This document shows positions 1 through 5,673 of a DNA stretch of 5,673 bases, piece after piece. Both the position numbers and the translations under genes were made by a program. Within the stretch, counting starts at the first letter, position 1, and each line of letters starts with the position of its first letter. Source of the stretch: Candidatus Melainabacteria bacterium. GTDB taxonomy: Bacteria; Cyanobacteriota; Vampirovibrionia; Obscuribacterales; Obscuribacteraceae. The stretch spans positions 1 to 5,673 of the forward strand of contig JACMKL010000280.1 in NCBI GenBank assembly GCA_014380105.1, read 5' to 3'. The notes beneath the pieces were generated by a model, which worked only from the letters and a program-made list of their open reading frames with translations, ran no database searches and was not told the DNA's origin.

Positions 1-503
1 ACGCGCTTAGTCATTATTACCTGGGTTTGAGCAGGCAGGCCCTTGGACATCTCGATAAAGCCAAAGAAGAATATCAGTGGGTCTCAACTAATGGTGACCC
101 GAGACTGCGCGCGCTTGCTGCGCAAGGCTTAACGCGCATGTCGGGGGCTCGCTCGTCAGGTAGCGCATCATCATCCTCTTCGTCTGTCGCCTCCTCGGGA
201 GCCCCATCGAGTGCAGCTCAGAGCGGTGGTAAGGTCAAAAGAATTTTGAAATTTACGGCAGACTGGTGTGGCCCCTGCAAAAAATTCGCACCAATTTTTG
301 AAGCAACAAAATCTAAGTACAGGGATGTATCTTTCGAAATTCTCGATATCGATCAAGAATCAACAAAACCAATTCAAGCAAAATATAACTTTGAAACAAT
401 CCCGCGTCTAGTCTTTTTAGATGGAGGCGGCAACGTCCTGTACAACGGTGGTGCAGCCGCATCGCAAGAAGATTTCGAAATAATGATCAATCGCTTCCAC
501 TAA
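1..503 (+). CDS. TPR-repeat/thioredoxin-fold protein, 5' end missing
   Basis: The reading frame is open from base 3 to the TAA at 501-503, so the gene begins upstream of the window. A TTG at 27 could start it formally, but the in-frame residues before it (ALSHYYLGL) belong to a TPR helix that continues through SRQALGHLDKAKEEYQWV, so I call it truncated by the window. Counting from that TTG codon, the order is: TPR helices to about residue 40, a Ser/Ala/Gly-rich linker at about 41-68, then a thioredoxin domain from about 70 to 158. The domain carries the classical active site WCGPC (W80, C81, C84; nt 264-278) and the cis-proline segment TIP (P126). Both redox cysteines are present, so disulfide reductase or oxidase chemistry is likely. 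Whether it works in the periplasm or the cytoplasm is unknown, because any signal peptide would lie outside the window. The partner protein, probably bound by the TPRs, is unknown. The thioredoxin call is firm; the role is not. Confidence 0.9.
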   Translation, partial: ALSHYYLGLSRQALGHLDKAKEEYQWVSTNGDPRLRALAAQGLTRMSGARSSGSASSSSSSVASSGAPSSAAQSGGKVKRILKFTADWCGPCKKFAPIFEATKSKYRDVSFEILDIDQESTKPIQAKYNFETIPRLVFLDGGGNVLYNGGAAASQEDFEIMINRFH

Positions 504-507
504 AAAT

Positions 508-1314
508 CTAAGTATTCGATGCCTTTGGTGGCTTACGCTTGTCCAACTCAGCGATGGCAGCGTTAGCGTTGGTAGCGCATTTAAGGCGAAGCATTCCGTC
601 GTTTGCTGACATGATAAATATGTCAGCATGGTCGTTCTTACCTCGTCTTACTTGAAACGATGTAATTTTAGAATAATCGATATCTTCAATCGAGACAATT
701 AAGTCACTGACGTTAAAGGTAGAACGAGCTGGGTCACGGAAGCGTGCAAGTGGCAAGCGCAAATCTTGATACCAATGTAACAGCCAACCAGCAACAACAA
801 ATGCAAATCCAAGCGCAACAAAAACATCAAAGCGACGAATGATGGTGATACCAACGTCTACGGCTAAGAAAGCAAAAATCAGCTGAGCCGGAAGATTTGA
901 GAGATAAAACTGCATTGGACTGTTCTTTTGTTCGCTGATTAGACTCTTTCCGAACAGATGTGTTCTGCCACTTTCATCATGGGTGAAACGGCTTCGTATG
1001 GTGAGAATAAACGCTCTTTGCTCAGTCAATGCATAGGCTGTTTGCTTAGCTCTGAGCGGAACAAAAATAATTTCGAGAATACCAATTATGGCAACAAGAA
1101 CAAGCAGACCAATCAATCCAGGCAGCACAGATGTTTGACGGTCGCCCGCCTGTCCCATCACGCCAACACAGAATAGAAATAGCCCTGAAAGCCAAACTAC
1201 GCTGGCCGGCACAATGGATGCAATAAAACGATCAGCGTCTGGCTGAGTACACCAGATGAGTTTTTCACCTGGTTTTAATTCGTTTTCGACTAGTTCCTTG
1301 AGTTCTGGAATCAT
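508..1314 (-). CDS. Membrane protein with bacterial PH-like motifs, 268 aa, function unknown
   Basis: I do not recognise a named gene. From the ATG at 1314 the protein opens with a short soluble segment containing LKPGEKLIWCTQPD (about 13-26), which resembles the PGE-x-LLWxGxPD motif that precedes the membrane helices in bacterial PH-domain (bPH) membrane proteins. Hydrophobic helices follow at about 31-54 and 63-87, then YALTEQRAFIL (94-104), close to the YALTxRRAII strand of that family. A second hydrophobic pair lies at about 131-148 and 153-172. A soluble C-terminal region contains ITSFQVRRG and DIFIMS (about 217-236), resembling later PH-domain strands. The ATG at 1314 is chosen over a GTG at 1383 because the latter would overlap cstA by 59 nt and because the motif-bearing region begins just after 1314. 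It lies 10 nt behind the cstA stop, behind a weak purine-rich AGAAAG, so it is probably co-transcribed and perhaps translationally coupled. The family assignment is from remembered motifs and is tentative. Confidence 0.85.
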   Translation of the reverse strand: MIPELKELVENELKPGEKLIWCTQPDADRFIASIVPASVVWLSGLFLFCVGVMGQAGDRQTSVLPGLIGLLVLVAIIGILEIIFVPLRAKQTAYALTEQRAFILTIRSRFTHDESGRTHLFGKSLISEQKNSPMQFYLSNLPAQLIFAFLAVDVGITIIRRFDVFVALGFAFVVAGWLLHWYQDLRLPLARFRDPARSTFNVSDLIVSIEDIDYSKITSFQVRRGKNDHADIFIMSANDGMLRLKCATNANAAIAELDKRKPPKASNT

Positions 1315-1324
1315 GTTTTTCTTT

Positions 1325-3454
1325 CTAACAACAACGCATGGGGGGACTATCCGGTGGAGGTGTTTGCCTTGCCAGTGCTCCACCTACACCGGGCTCAGGC
1401 AGCACATCTGCATTATCTACAATCAGAACCTCACCACCACTCGCACTGGCACCGAACCAACATCTTACAGCTTCAACAACAATTATAAGCACCAGAAGCA
1501 AGAATACACCGCACATGGTGGCATCCAAATAATCGTTGAACATCAATACATTCTGAGTGTGAATTTCAGCCGGCAATAGGCCTGGCTGTGCAAGCTTTGC
1601 CTTTAGCGAATTTGCATGCGCTAAAAATCCGAGCTTGGGCTCAGGACTAAAGATTTTCAGAGTGCCCGCCGTCAAGGTCACAGAGAGGAGCCACAGTAAA
1701 GGCACAATGGTGACAAAACTGTATTTGGGTCTGCCCATTTTAATAATGACAGTTGTGCCTACGACGAGCGCAACAACAGCAAGTAATTGATTAGCAATTC
1801 CGAATAACGGCCACAGACTATTGATGCCACCAAGCGGATCAATTACGCCCTGATAGAGAAAATATCCCCAGCCGCCTACTACCATTGCAGAACTCAGGAT
1901 GACCGCTGGATACCAACTCGTCCGTCCTAAAGGTTTCCACAAAATGCCCATAAAATCTTGCAGCAAAAATCTTCCGACTCTTGTCCCAGCATCCAGGCAA
2001 GTCAGAATAAAAAGCGCCTCGAACATGATTGCGAAGTGATACCAGAATGAAACATCCAAAGCACCTTTACCGGCAAATGTGGCAACAGACTTTGAAAAAA
2101 TGTGCGCCATACCTACAGCCAATGTAGGTCCTCCGCCAGTACGTCCCATCAAACTCTCTTCGCCAACGTCTTTCGCCAGCGTCTCCATTTCCTGCGCTGT
2201 CACCGGATATCCCCAGGAAGTGATTGTTGCTGAAGCTTGAACTACGTCAGCGCCGACAACACCTTTAGGACTGTTGATTGCAAAATAGGTTCCTGGCGCG
2301 AGAACGCAGGCGGCAATAATTGCCATAATCGCAACACTAGATTCGCACAACATACTTGCGTATCCGATTGGTCTTGCATGTGTTTCTCTGGCAATCATTT
2401 TTGGTGTTGTGCCCGATGACACAAGAGAATGAAAGCCAGATACAGCGCCGCAAGCAATCGTTATAAAACAAAATGGAAAAATGTCACCATAAAAAAGCGG
2501 TCCTTTTCCATTTGCAAAAGTTGTCAGTGCAGGCATTTCTAAAACAGGATGCAAAATCAGAATGCCGATCGCCAGAAGTAAGATAATTCCGACTTTGAGA
2601 AACGCCGAGAGATAATCGCGAGGAGCGAGCAAGACCCAGACAGGTAACACTGATGCGAAGAAACCATAAGCCATAATCGCCAGCGATAGATTGGTTCCGG
2701 TCAGTGTAAAAAATGGCGCAATCGCCGGATCGTTGGCAATATATCTTCCAGCAATGACAGCAACGATGGTTAAGACAACACCAATTAGCGAACCTTCCAA
2801 AACTTTTTCCGGGCGAATAAAGCGCATGTAAATTCCGACTATCATCGCAATTGGAATCGTCATCAATAATGTAAAAGCGCCCCAGGGGCTGGACTTGAGC
2901 GCATTGACGATAACGAGCGCGAGCACCGCCATCAAAATCATCATGATAAGCAAAATCGCAATTAGTGCCACCACTCCTGCCAGTGGGCTAATTTCATCTT
3001 TCGCCATCTGTCCAAGCGATTTGCCACCACGACGCATTGAAGCACACAGAATCACGAAATCTTGCACGGCGCCAGCCAGAACGGCGCCAACAATAAGCCA
3101 GATTGTGCCTGGCAAATAACCGAACTGCGCAGCCAAAATCGGTCCAACCAGTGGACCTGCGCCAGCAATCGCCGCGAAGTGGTGCCCGAATAAAACCCAC
3201 TTGTGAGTTGGGACATAATCTTTACCGTCATCCATCGAGACAGCAGGGGTGACTCGACCATCGCTCAACGCAAAAACTTTCTCAGCAATAAATTTGCTGT
3301 AAAAGCGATAACCAACGGCGTAAGTGCAGACAGCTGCGACCACGAGAAAGACAGCATTGACTTTCTCTCCGGAGGACATGGCAATCACTGCCATCGAGCC
3401 AGCACCCAGGAGGCTTATCGCCACCCACAACACAATTGACATCACGCCTTTCAC
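1325..3454 (-). CDS. cstA: Carbon starvation protein CstA family transporter (pyruvate/peptide uptake)
   Basis: This is a polytopic inner-membrane transporter of the CstA/BtsT family, whose E. coli members import pyruvate and have been linked to peptide use during carbon starvation. The protein aligns with remembered E. coli CstA over nearly its whole length. Landmarks (709-aa numbering) are GHHFAAIAGAGPLVGP (about 90-105), LAPRDYLS, CGAVSGFHSLVSSGTTPK (about 345-362), LDAGTR (about 487-492) and WPLFGIANQ (about 548-556). The first part matches the CstA N-terminal domain and the last third the five-helix C-terminal domain. Start choice: the GTG at 3454 has GGGAG six bases upstream and gives an N-terminus the same length as E. 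coli CstA before the first helix. The TTG at 3487 has no well-placed ribosome site; the ATG at 3442 (AAAGG, 4 nt) is a possible alternative. The hydrophilic tail (about 678-709) is Pro-rich and ends in Cys-Cys. Second gene of the putative operon. No YbdD-like small gene follows it. Confidence 0.96.
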   Translation of the reverse strand: MKGVMSIVLWVAISLLGAGSMAVIAMSSGEKVNAVFLVVAAVCTYAVGYRFYSKFIAEKVFALSDGRVTPAVSMDDGKDYVPTHKWVLFGHHFAAIAGAGPLVGPILAAQFGYLPGTIWLIVGAVLAGAVQDFVILCASMRRGGKSLGQMAKDEISPLAGVVALIAILLIMMILMAVLALVIVNALKSSPWGAFTLLMTIPIAMIVGIYMRFIRPEKVLEGSLIGVVLTIVAVIAGRYIANDPAIAPFFTLTGTNLSLAIMAYGFFASVLPVWVLLAPRDYLSAFLKVGIILLLAIGILILHPVLEMPALTTFANGKGPLFYGDIFPFCFITIACGAVSGFHSLVSSGTTPKMIARETHARPIGYASMLCESSVAIMAIIAACVLAPGTYFAINSPKGVVGADVVQASATITSWGYPVTAQEMETLAKDVGEESLMGRTGGGPTLAVGMAHIFSKSVATFAGKGALDVSFWYHFAIMFEALFILTCLDAGTRVGRFLLQDFMGILWKPLGRTSWYPAVILSSAMVVGGWGYFLYQGVIDPLGGINSLWPLFGIANQLLAVVALVVGTTVIIKMGRPKYSFVTIVPLLWLLSVTLTAGTLKIFSPEPKLGFLAHANSLKAKLAQPGLLPAEIHTQNVLMFNDYLDATMCGVFLLLVLIIVVEAVRCWFGASASGGEVLIVDNADVLPEPGVGGALARQTPPPDSPPMRCC

Positions 3455-3460
3455 AGAGGA

Positions 3461-3465
3461 CTCCC
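3461..3465 (-). promoter_or_regulatory. Shine-Dalgarno site that sets the cstA start
   Basis: The minus strand reads GGGAG, then six bases (TCCTCT), then GTG. This is the best-placed ribosome site among the three candidate starts and the main reason for choosing the GTG at 3454 over the TTG at 3487. Confidence 0.65.
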
Positions 3466-3517
3466 AAAATTTGAATAAAGAGAACAACTTTACAGAGTTT
3501 CTGCCAAAAAAAACATT

Positions 3518-4813
3518 CTAAGTCAATAACCCAGCCAATGCTGCCGAGAGATAGCTTGCCATGGTGCCGCAAATTAGTGCTTTAATACCTAATCGTGCCA
3601 AATCTGCGCGCCGTGTCGGGGCAATTTCGCCTATTCCGCCAATTTGCATGGCAATCGAGCTGAAATTTGCAAAACCGCAAAGTGCGAAAGTGGCAATGGT
3701 TTCGGCTTGTGGGCTGAGCTTGTGAGCGGTAGGGTCTTTGAGCATGGCGGACAAATCAAGATAAGCGACAAATTCATTGAGTACGAGCTTTTCGCCCATC
3801 AACTTGCCGACAGTGTGAGCATCAACCCATGGCACTCCAAGCAACCAGGCAATCGGAGAAAACACCAGACCGAAAAGGTCTTTCAGGGTCAGGTGCGTCA
3901 AATCCAGACCGATTGTGGAGCCGTCCATACCAAGCCTGGTCAAGCCTTCGCCGGCAAACCCGACACAATAGTCGCCGAGCGCAATCAGCGCGATGAAAGC
4001 AATCAGCATTGCGACAACATTCATGCCAATTCGCATTCCATCGGACGCGCCGTGGGCTGCCGCATCGATTATGTTGGCATGGTCTTTAGTAACTTCAATC
4101 TGGACTTTGCCCTTGGTCTTGGATTCCTCCGTTTCGGGCCAAACAATTTTTGCAATTACCAGTGCTCCTGGAGCAGCCATAATGCTGGCTGTGAGAAGAT
4201 AAGATGCCTTAATTCCTAGACCTATGTAGACAGCCAACACTCCACCGGCAACGCACGCCATCGAACCGGCCATTGACGCAAGCAACTCAGACATGGTCAT
4301 CGATGCAACATAAGGTCGAATAAGGAGCTGTGCTTCCACTTGTCCAACAAACACGCTAGCAGCGTTTGAGAGAGCTTCCGCTCCGCTAGCACCCATAATA
4401 AATGACACCACCCGCGCCACTATCTGAACAAACTTTTGCATGATGCCCAGGTAATAGGAAATACTTACCAGGCTCGATACGAAGATAATTGTTGGAACTA
4501 CTCGAAAGGCAAAAATGAAGTCTGCGCCAGGACCAAATACACGCACAAGTTGCTCTGGATTTTTGACAAGCGGACCAAAAACGAATTCGGCACCTTTGTC
4601 AGAGCAGTGCAACAGCGCAGTGATTCCATCGCCTAAAGCGCGAAAAAGTTGTTGCCCAAATTCAACTTTTAAAACAAAAATGGCAAGCAAAATTTGCAAT
4701 AAAAGTCCTGAGCCAATCAGTCTCCAGTTGAGAGCCTTCTTGTTGTTGCACATCAAAAACGCGACACCAAAAATGGTCGCGATTCCCAGAAGACCGATCA
4801 ATTTTTCCGGCAA
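3518..4813 (-). CDS. Concentrative nucleoside transporter, CNT/NupC family, 431 aa
   Basis: This is an inner-membrane, ion-coupled nucleoside importer of the CNT (SLC28) family. The family core is clear: GASGAEALSNAASVFVGQVEA (141-161) with GQVEAQLLIRPY at 157-168, the SMTMSEL and ASIMAAPGAL segments, LNEFVAYLDL (345-354) and FANFSSI (381-387). By remembered comparison with the Vibrio cholerae CNT structure, E347, N383, S386 and F381 correspond to the ribose-site residues E332, N368, S371 and F366 (a constant offset of 15), so transport activity is expected. Base-site residues Q158 and E160 are kept, but the intervening Thr is Val159. Length is typical for bacterial CNTs. The start is a TTG at 4813, behind AGGA with a 9-nt spacer; an in-frame TGA lies a little upstream with no ATG or GTG between, so a longer product is excluded. 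First gene of the operon, followed 63 nt later by cstA. Exact substrates (pyrimidine or purine, Na+ or H+) cannot be told. Confidence 0.95.
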   Translation of the reverse strand: MPEKLIGLLGIATIFGVAFLMCNNKKALNWRLIGSGLLLQILLAIFVLKVEFGQQLFRALGDGITALLHCSDKGAEFVFGPLVKNPEQLVRVFGPGADFIFAFRVVPTIIFVSSLVSISYYLGIMQKFVQIVARVVSFIMGASGAEALSNAASVFVGQVEAQLLIRPYVASMTMSELLASMAGSMACVAGGVLAVYIGLGIKASYLLTASIMAAPGALVIAKIVWPETEESKTKGKVQIEVTKDHANIIDAAAHGASDGMRIGMNVVAMLIAFIALIALGDYCVGFAGEGLTRLGMDGSTIGLDLTHLTLKDLFGLVFSPIAWLLGVPWVDAHTVGKLMGEKLVLNEFVAYLDLSAMLKDPTAHKLSPQAETIATFALCGFANFSSIAMQIGGIGEIAPTRRADLARLGIKALICGTMASYLSAALAGLLT

Positions 4814-4822
4814 GGGATTTTT

Positions 4823-4826
4823 TCCT
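4823..4826 (-). promoter_or_regulatory. Shine-Dalgarno-like AGGA for the TTG-started nucleoside transporter
   Basis: AGGA on the minus strand is followed by AAAAATCCC (9 nt) and then the TTG at 4813. The spacing is at the long end of normal. It supports the TTG, because the only upstream in-frame interval free of stop codons contains no other usual start codon. Confidence 0.5.
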
Positions 4827-4831
4827 GTGCG

Positions 4832-4854
4832 AGTGAACTGGCGGAATGTTCACT
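4832..4854. promoter_or_regulatory. Perfect 7-9-7 inverted repeat, operator candidate for the nucleoside transporter/cstA operon
   Basis: AGTGAAC at 4832-4838 and GTTCACT at 4848-4854 are perfect reverse complements separated by nine bases. The repeat lies 19 nt upstream of the TTG start of the nucleoside transporter and just downstream of a -10-like element on that strand, so it would cover the predicted start of transcription and early leader. That is a usual place for a repressor site. It could also form a 7-bp hairpin in the leader RNA. I do not recognise it as the site of a known regulator. Confidence 0.45.
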
Positions 4855-4859
4855 GCCAT

Positions 4860-4868
4860 ATTATGTCA
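4860..4868 (-). promoter_or_regulatory. Extended -10 promoter candidate for the nucleoside transporter/cstA operon
   Basis: The minus strand reads TG-A-CATAAT (TGACATAAT), an extended -10 element one base from TATAAT. The -35 position at a 17-nt spacer is poor (CCAACG), which extended -10 promoters tolerate. Transcription would begin near 4853 and leave a leader of about 40 nt before the TTG at 4813. Confidence 0.4.
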
Positions 4869-4891
4869 GCATCGCAACATATCGTTGGTGA

Positions 4892-4909
4892 ATTGTTGAT
4901 GGGAACAAT
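4892..4909. promoter_or_regulatory. Perfect 6-6-6 inverted repeat in the divergent region
   Basis: ATTGTT at 4892-4897 and AACAAT at 4904-4909 are perfect reverse complements around GATGGG. The right arm occupies the -35 position of the TATACT element that faces the TerC gene, so it could be a regulator site acting on that gene or on both divergent units. A 6-bp dyad can arise by chance in 158 nt, so this is weak. Confidence 0.3.
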
Positions 4910-4927
4910 CGTGAGAGTCAACCAGCC

Positions 4928-4933
4928 TATACT
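4928..4933 (+). promoter_or_regulatory. -10-like TATACT facing the TerC gene
   Basis: TATACT differs from the -10 consensus at one base and lies 38 nt upstream of the ATG at 4972. No TTGACA-like hexamer stands 16-18 nt before it, so if real it would need an activator or be weak. Confidence 0.25.
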
Positions 4934-4971
4934 GGAGCGGCGGCACTTGGTCGCTTTTATGGGGTAAGTGA

Positions 4972-5673
4972 ATGGAAGCTTTAATGGATGGGGAGATTTG
5001 GGCAGCGCTTCTGTCATTAACTGCCATGGAAATCATTCTTGGCATCGACAACATTATTTTCATCTCGATTCTCGCGTCCAGACTGCCTGAAGAGCAGCAA
5101 GCAAAAGCACGATTCCTTGGTCTTGGCTTTGCCATGATTTCGCGCATAATTTTGTTGTGTTCACTCGCCTGGGTTATGAATTTGAAGGAGGCGCTGTTCG
5201 TCCTTCACAATCATCCGGTTTCTGGACGCGACCTTCTTCTGCTTGCAGGCGGAGCGTTTCTGGTCTACAAAGCAACCAAAGAAATTCACGGGCGCATTGA
5301 AGGTGATGCAGATGAAGTGCAAACCAAGGGCTATCCGTCTCTGTCCGGCACTCTCATTCAAATTGCTCTATTGGACATGGTCTTTTCGCTAGATTCCGTG
5401 ATCACGGCGGTCGGAATGGTTGATCAAATTTGGGTGATGATAGTCGCCGTCATCATTGCAGTCATAATTATGATGATCTTCTCCGAATCAGTCTCCAGCT
5501 TCATTCACCGCTTCCCGACCATCAAGATGTTGGCTCTCAGCTTTCTTCTTTTGATTGGAGTTGTTCTGATAGCGGAAGGCTCAGGACAACACATCAATAA
5601 AGCTTATATTTACGCCGCTATGGCATTCTCGATCTTCGTTGAAGTCTTAAACCTGGCAGCAACCGCAAAAAAA
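4972..5673 (+). CDS. TerC-family integral membrane protein (YgdQ type), last few residues beyond the window
   Basis: The frame is open from the ATG at 4972 to the window edge (234 codons). Comparison with remembered E. coli YgdQ (about 237 aa) shows that only a few C-terminal residues are missing: YIYAAMAFSIFVEVLNL matches the end of the family. Signature segments are EIILGIDNIIF (20-30; E20, D26, N27), SGRDLLLLAGGAFL (84-97), the KATKEIH loop ending at H106, and LLDMVFSLDSVITAVGM (133-149; D135, D141). The repeated acidic motifs in membrane helices are typical of TerC proteins, several of which (E. coli Alx, Bacillus MeeF/MeeY) export Mn2+ or load metal into exported enzymes; the substrate of the YgdQ branch is not settled as far as I know. 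About seven hydrophobic helices are seen. GGGG lies 7 nt before the ATG. An ATG four codons on (4984), with GGAAG five bases upstream, is an equally good start. The gene is divergent from the transporter operon. Confidence 0.93.
   Translation, partial: MEALMDGEIWAALLSLTAMEIILGIDNIIFISILASRLPEEQQAKARFLGLGFAMISRIILLCSLAWVMNLKEALFVLHNHPVSGRDLLLLAGGAFLVYKATKEIHGRIEGDADEVQTKGYPSLSGTLIQIALLDMVFSLDSVITAVGMVDQIWVMIVAVIIAVIIMMIFSESVSSFIHRFPTIKMLALSFLLLIGVVLIAEGSGQHINKAYIYAAMAFSIFVEVLNLAATAKK

Larger units (their letters stand above)
508..4813 (-). other. Probable three-gene operon: nucleoside transporter, cstA, PH-like membrane protein
   Basis: Three co-directional genes are separated by 63 and 10 nt, with no convincing hairpin-plus-U-run terminator in either gap. 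A divergent region precedes the first gene and a convergent gene closes the last. Two of the products import carbon sources used in scavenging (nucleosides; pyruvate or peptides), so co-expression under carbon limitation is a reasonable inference. The inference rests on spacing and orientation only. Confidence 0.7.
4814..4971. other. Divergent intergenic region, 158 nt
   Basis: This is the only non-coding stretch above 70 nt in the window. It holds the two inverted repeats and the opposing -10-like elements listed separately. No tRNA, small ORF or recognisable riboswitch is seen. In particular, the yybP-ykoY Mn2+ riboswitch, which precedes many TerC genes, has no recognisable counterpart here, and the space after the -10-like element is too short for one. 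Confidence 0.7.

Noticed and set aside
151..225. Ser-codon tract in the thioredoxin gene as a DNA tandem repeat or mobile insertion
   Set aside because: The codons vary (TCA, TCC, TCT, TCG, AGC) without a fixed repeat unit, so it is a protein-level low-complexity linker, not a DNA repeat.
1315..1383. Longer start (GTG at 1383) for the PH-like membrane protein, giving 291 aa
   Set aside because: The added 23 residues are encoded inside the cstA tail, lack hydrophobic or family-like character, and the ATG at 1314 lies in the normal position 10 nt after the cstA stop.
3455..3487. TTG at 3487 as the cstA start
   Set aside because: No ribosome site at a proper distance, and it adds 11 residues compared with E. 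coli CstA; the GTG at 3454 has GGGAG at 6 nt and the matching length.
3506..3513. Run of eight T on the minus strand just after the nucleoside-transporter stop, a possible terminator before cstA
   Set aside because: The only upstream stem is CAGC-ATTG-GCTG (4 bp), and it is separated from the T-run by about 18 nt, so it does not form an intrinsic terminator. The GC-rich stem that should adjoin the run is missing.
3644..4219. Plus-strand open frame of 191 codons opposite the nucleoside transporter
   Set aside because: It lies wholly antisense to a gene with strong family similarity, has no recognisable domain, and its composition looks like a reverse-frame shadow. The same applies to the other antisense frames, including 4515-4967.
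4916..4921. TTGACT on the minus strand as a -35 box for the transporter operon
   Set aside because: At 17 nt spacing the -10 would be CAACAA, and nearby spacings are no better, so it has no partner.
4814..4971. yybP-ykoY Mn2+ riboswitch upstream of the TerC-family gene
   Set aside because: Expected because many TerC genes carry it, but I could not find its conserved loop sequences or a paired three-way-junction layout, and the distance after the -10-like TATACT is too short.

Overview
The window is an ordinary-looking bacterial chromosome segment of moderate GC (roughly half, by eye). It holds no mobile-element, phage, CRISPR, rRNA or tRNA sequence that I could recognise. There are five protein genes: three lie head-to-tail on the minus strand, flanked by one partial gene at each edge on the plus strand. 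The lineage cannot be fixed from sequence alone. Closely packed genes, GTG/TTG starts and polytopic transporters indicate a bacterium. The TPR plus Ser-rich linker plus thioredoxin architecture and the non-enterobacterial CNT signature would suit an environmental, poorly cultured group, but that is only a guess.

Layout. At 1-503 (+) is the C-terminal part of a TPR/thioredoxin-fold protein whose beginning lies outside the window. It converges, with only 4 nt between stop codons, on the minus-strand cluster. In transcription order that cluster is a concentrative nucleoside transporter (CNT/NupC family, 4813-3518), a CstA-type pyruvate/peptide transporter (3454-1325), and a four-helix membrane protein with bacterial PH-like motifs (1314-508). 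The gaps are 63 nt and 10 nt, so the three genes are probably one operon. Across a 158-nt divergent region lies a TerC-family membrane protein of the YgdQ type (4972 to the right edge, +), missing only its last few residues.

How the genes fit together. The two transporters suggest a scavenging operon. CNT proteins import nucleosides with Na+ or H+, and CstA-family proteins import pyruvate or peptides during carbon limitation. The third gene is unknown; its position 10 nt after cstA suggests a coupled membrane role. The small YbdD/YjiX-type gene that accompanies cstA paralogues in E. coli is not seen here. The divergent region contains a perfect 7-9-7 inverted repeat near the predicted start of the operon, a second 6-6-6 dyad, and -10-like elements facing each way. 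These are the best regulatory candidates.

I did not find an undescribed system that the sequence can prove. The points most worth a second look are the divergent-region palindromes, the unusual PH-like membrane protein attached to cstA, and the altered substrate-site motif of the nucleoside transporter.
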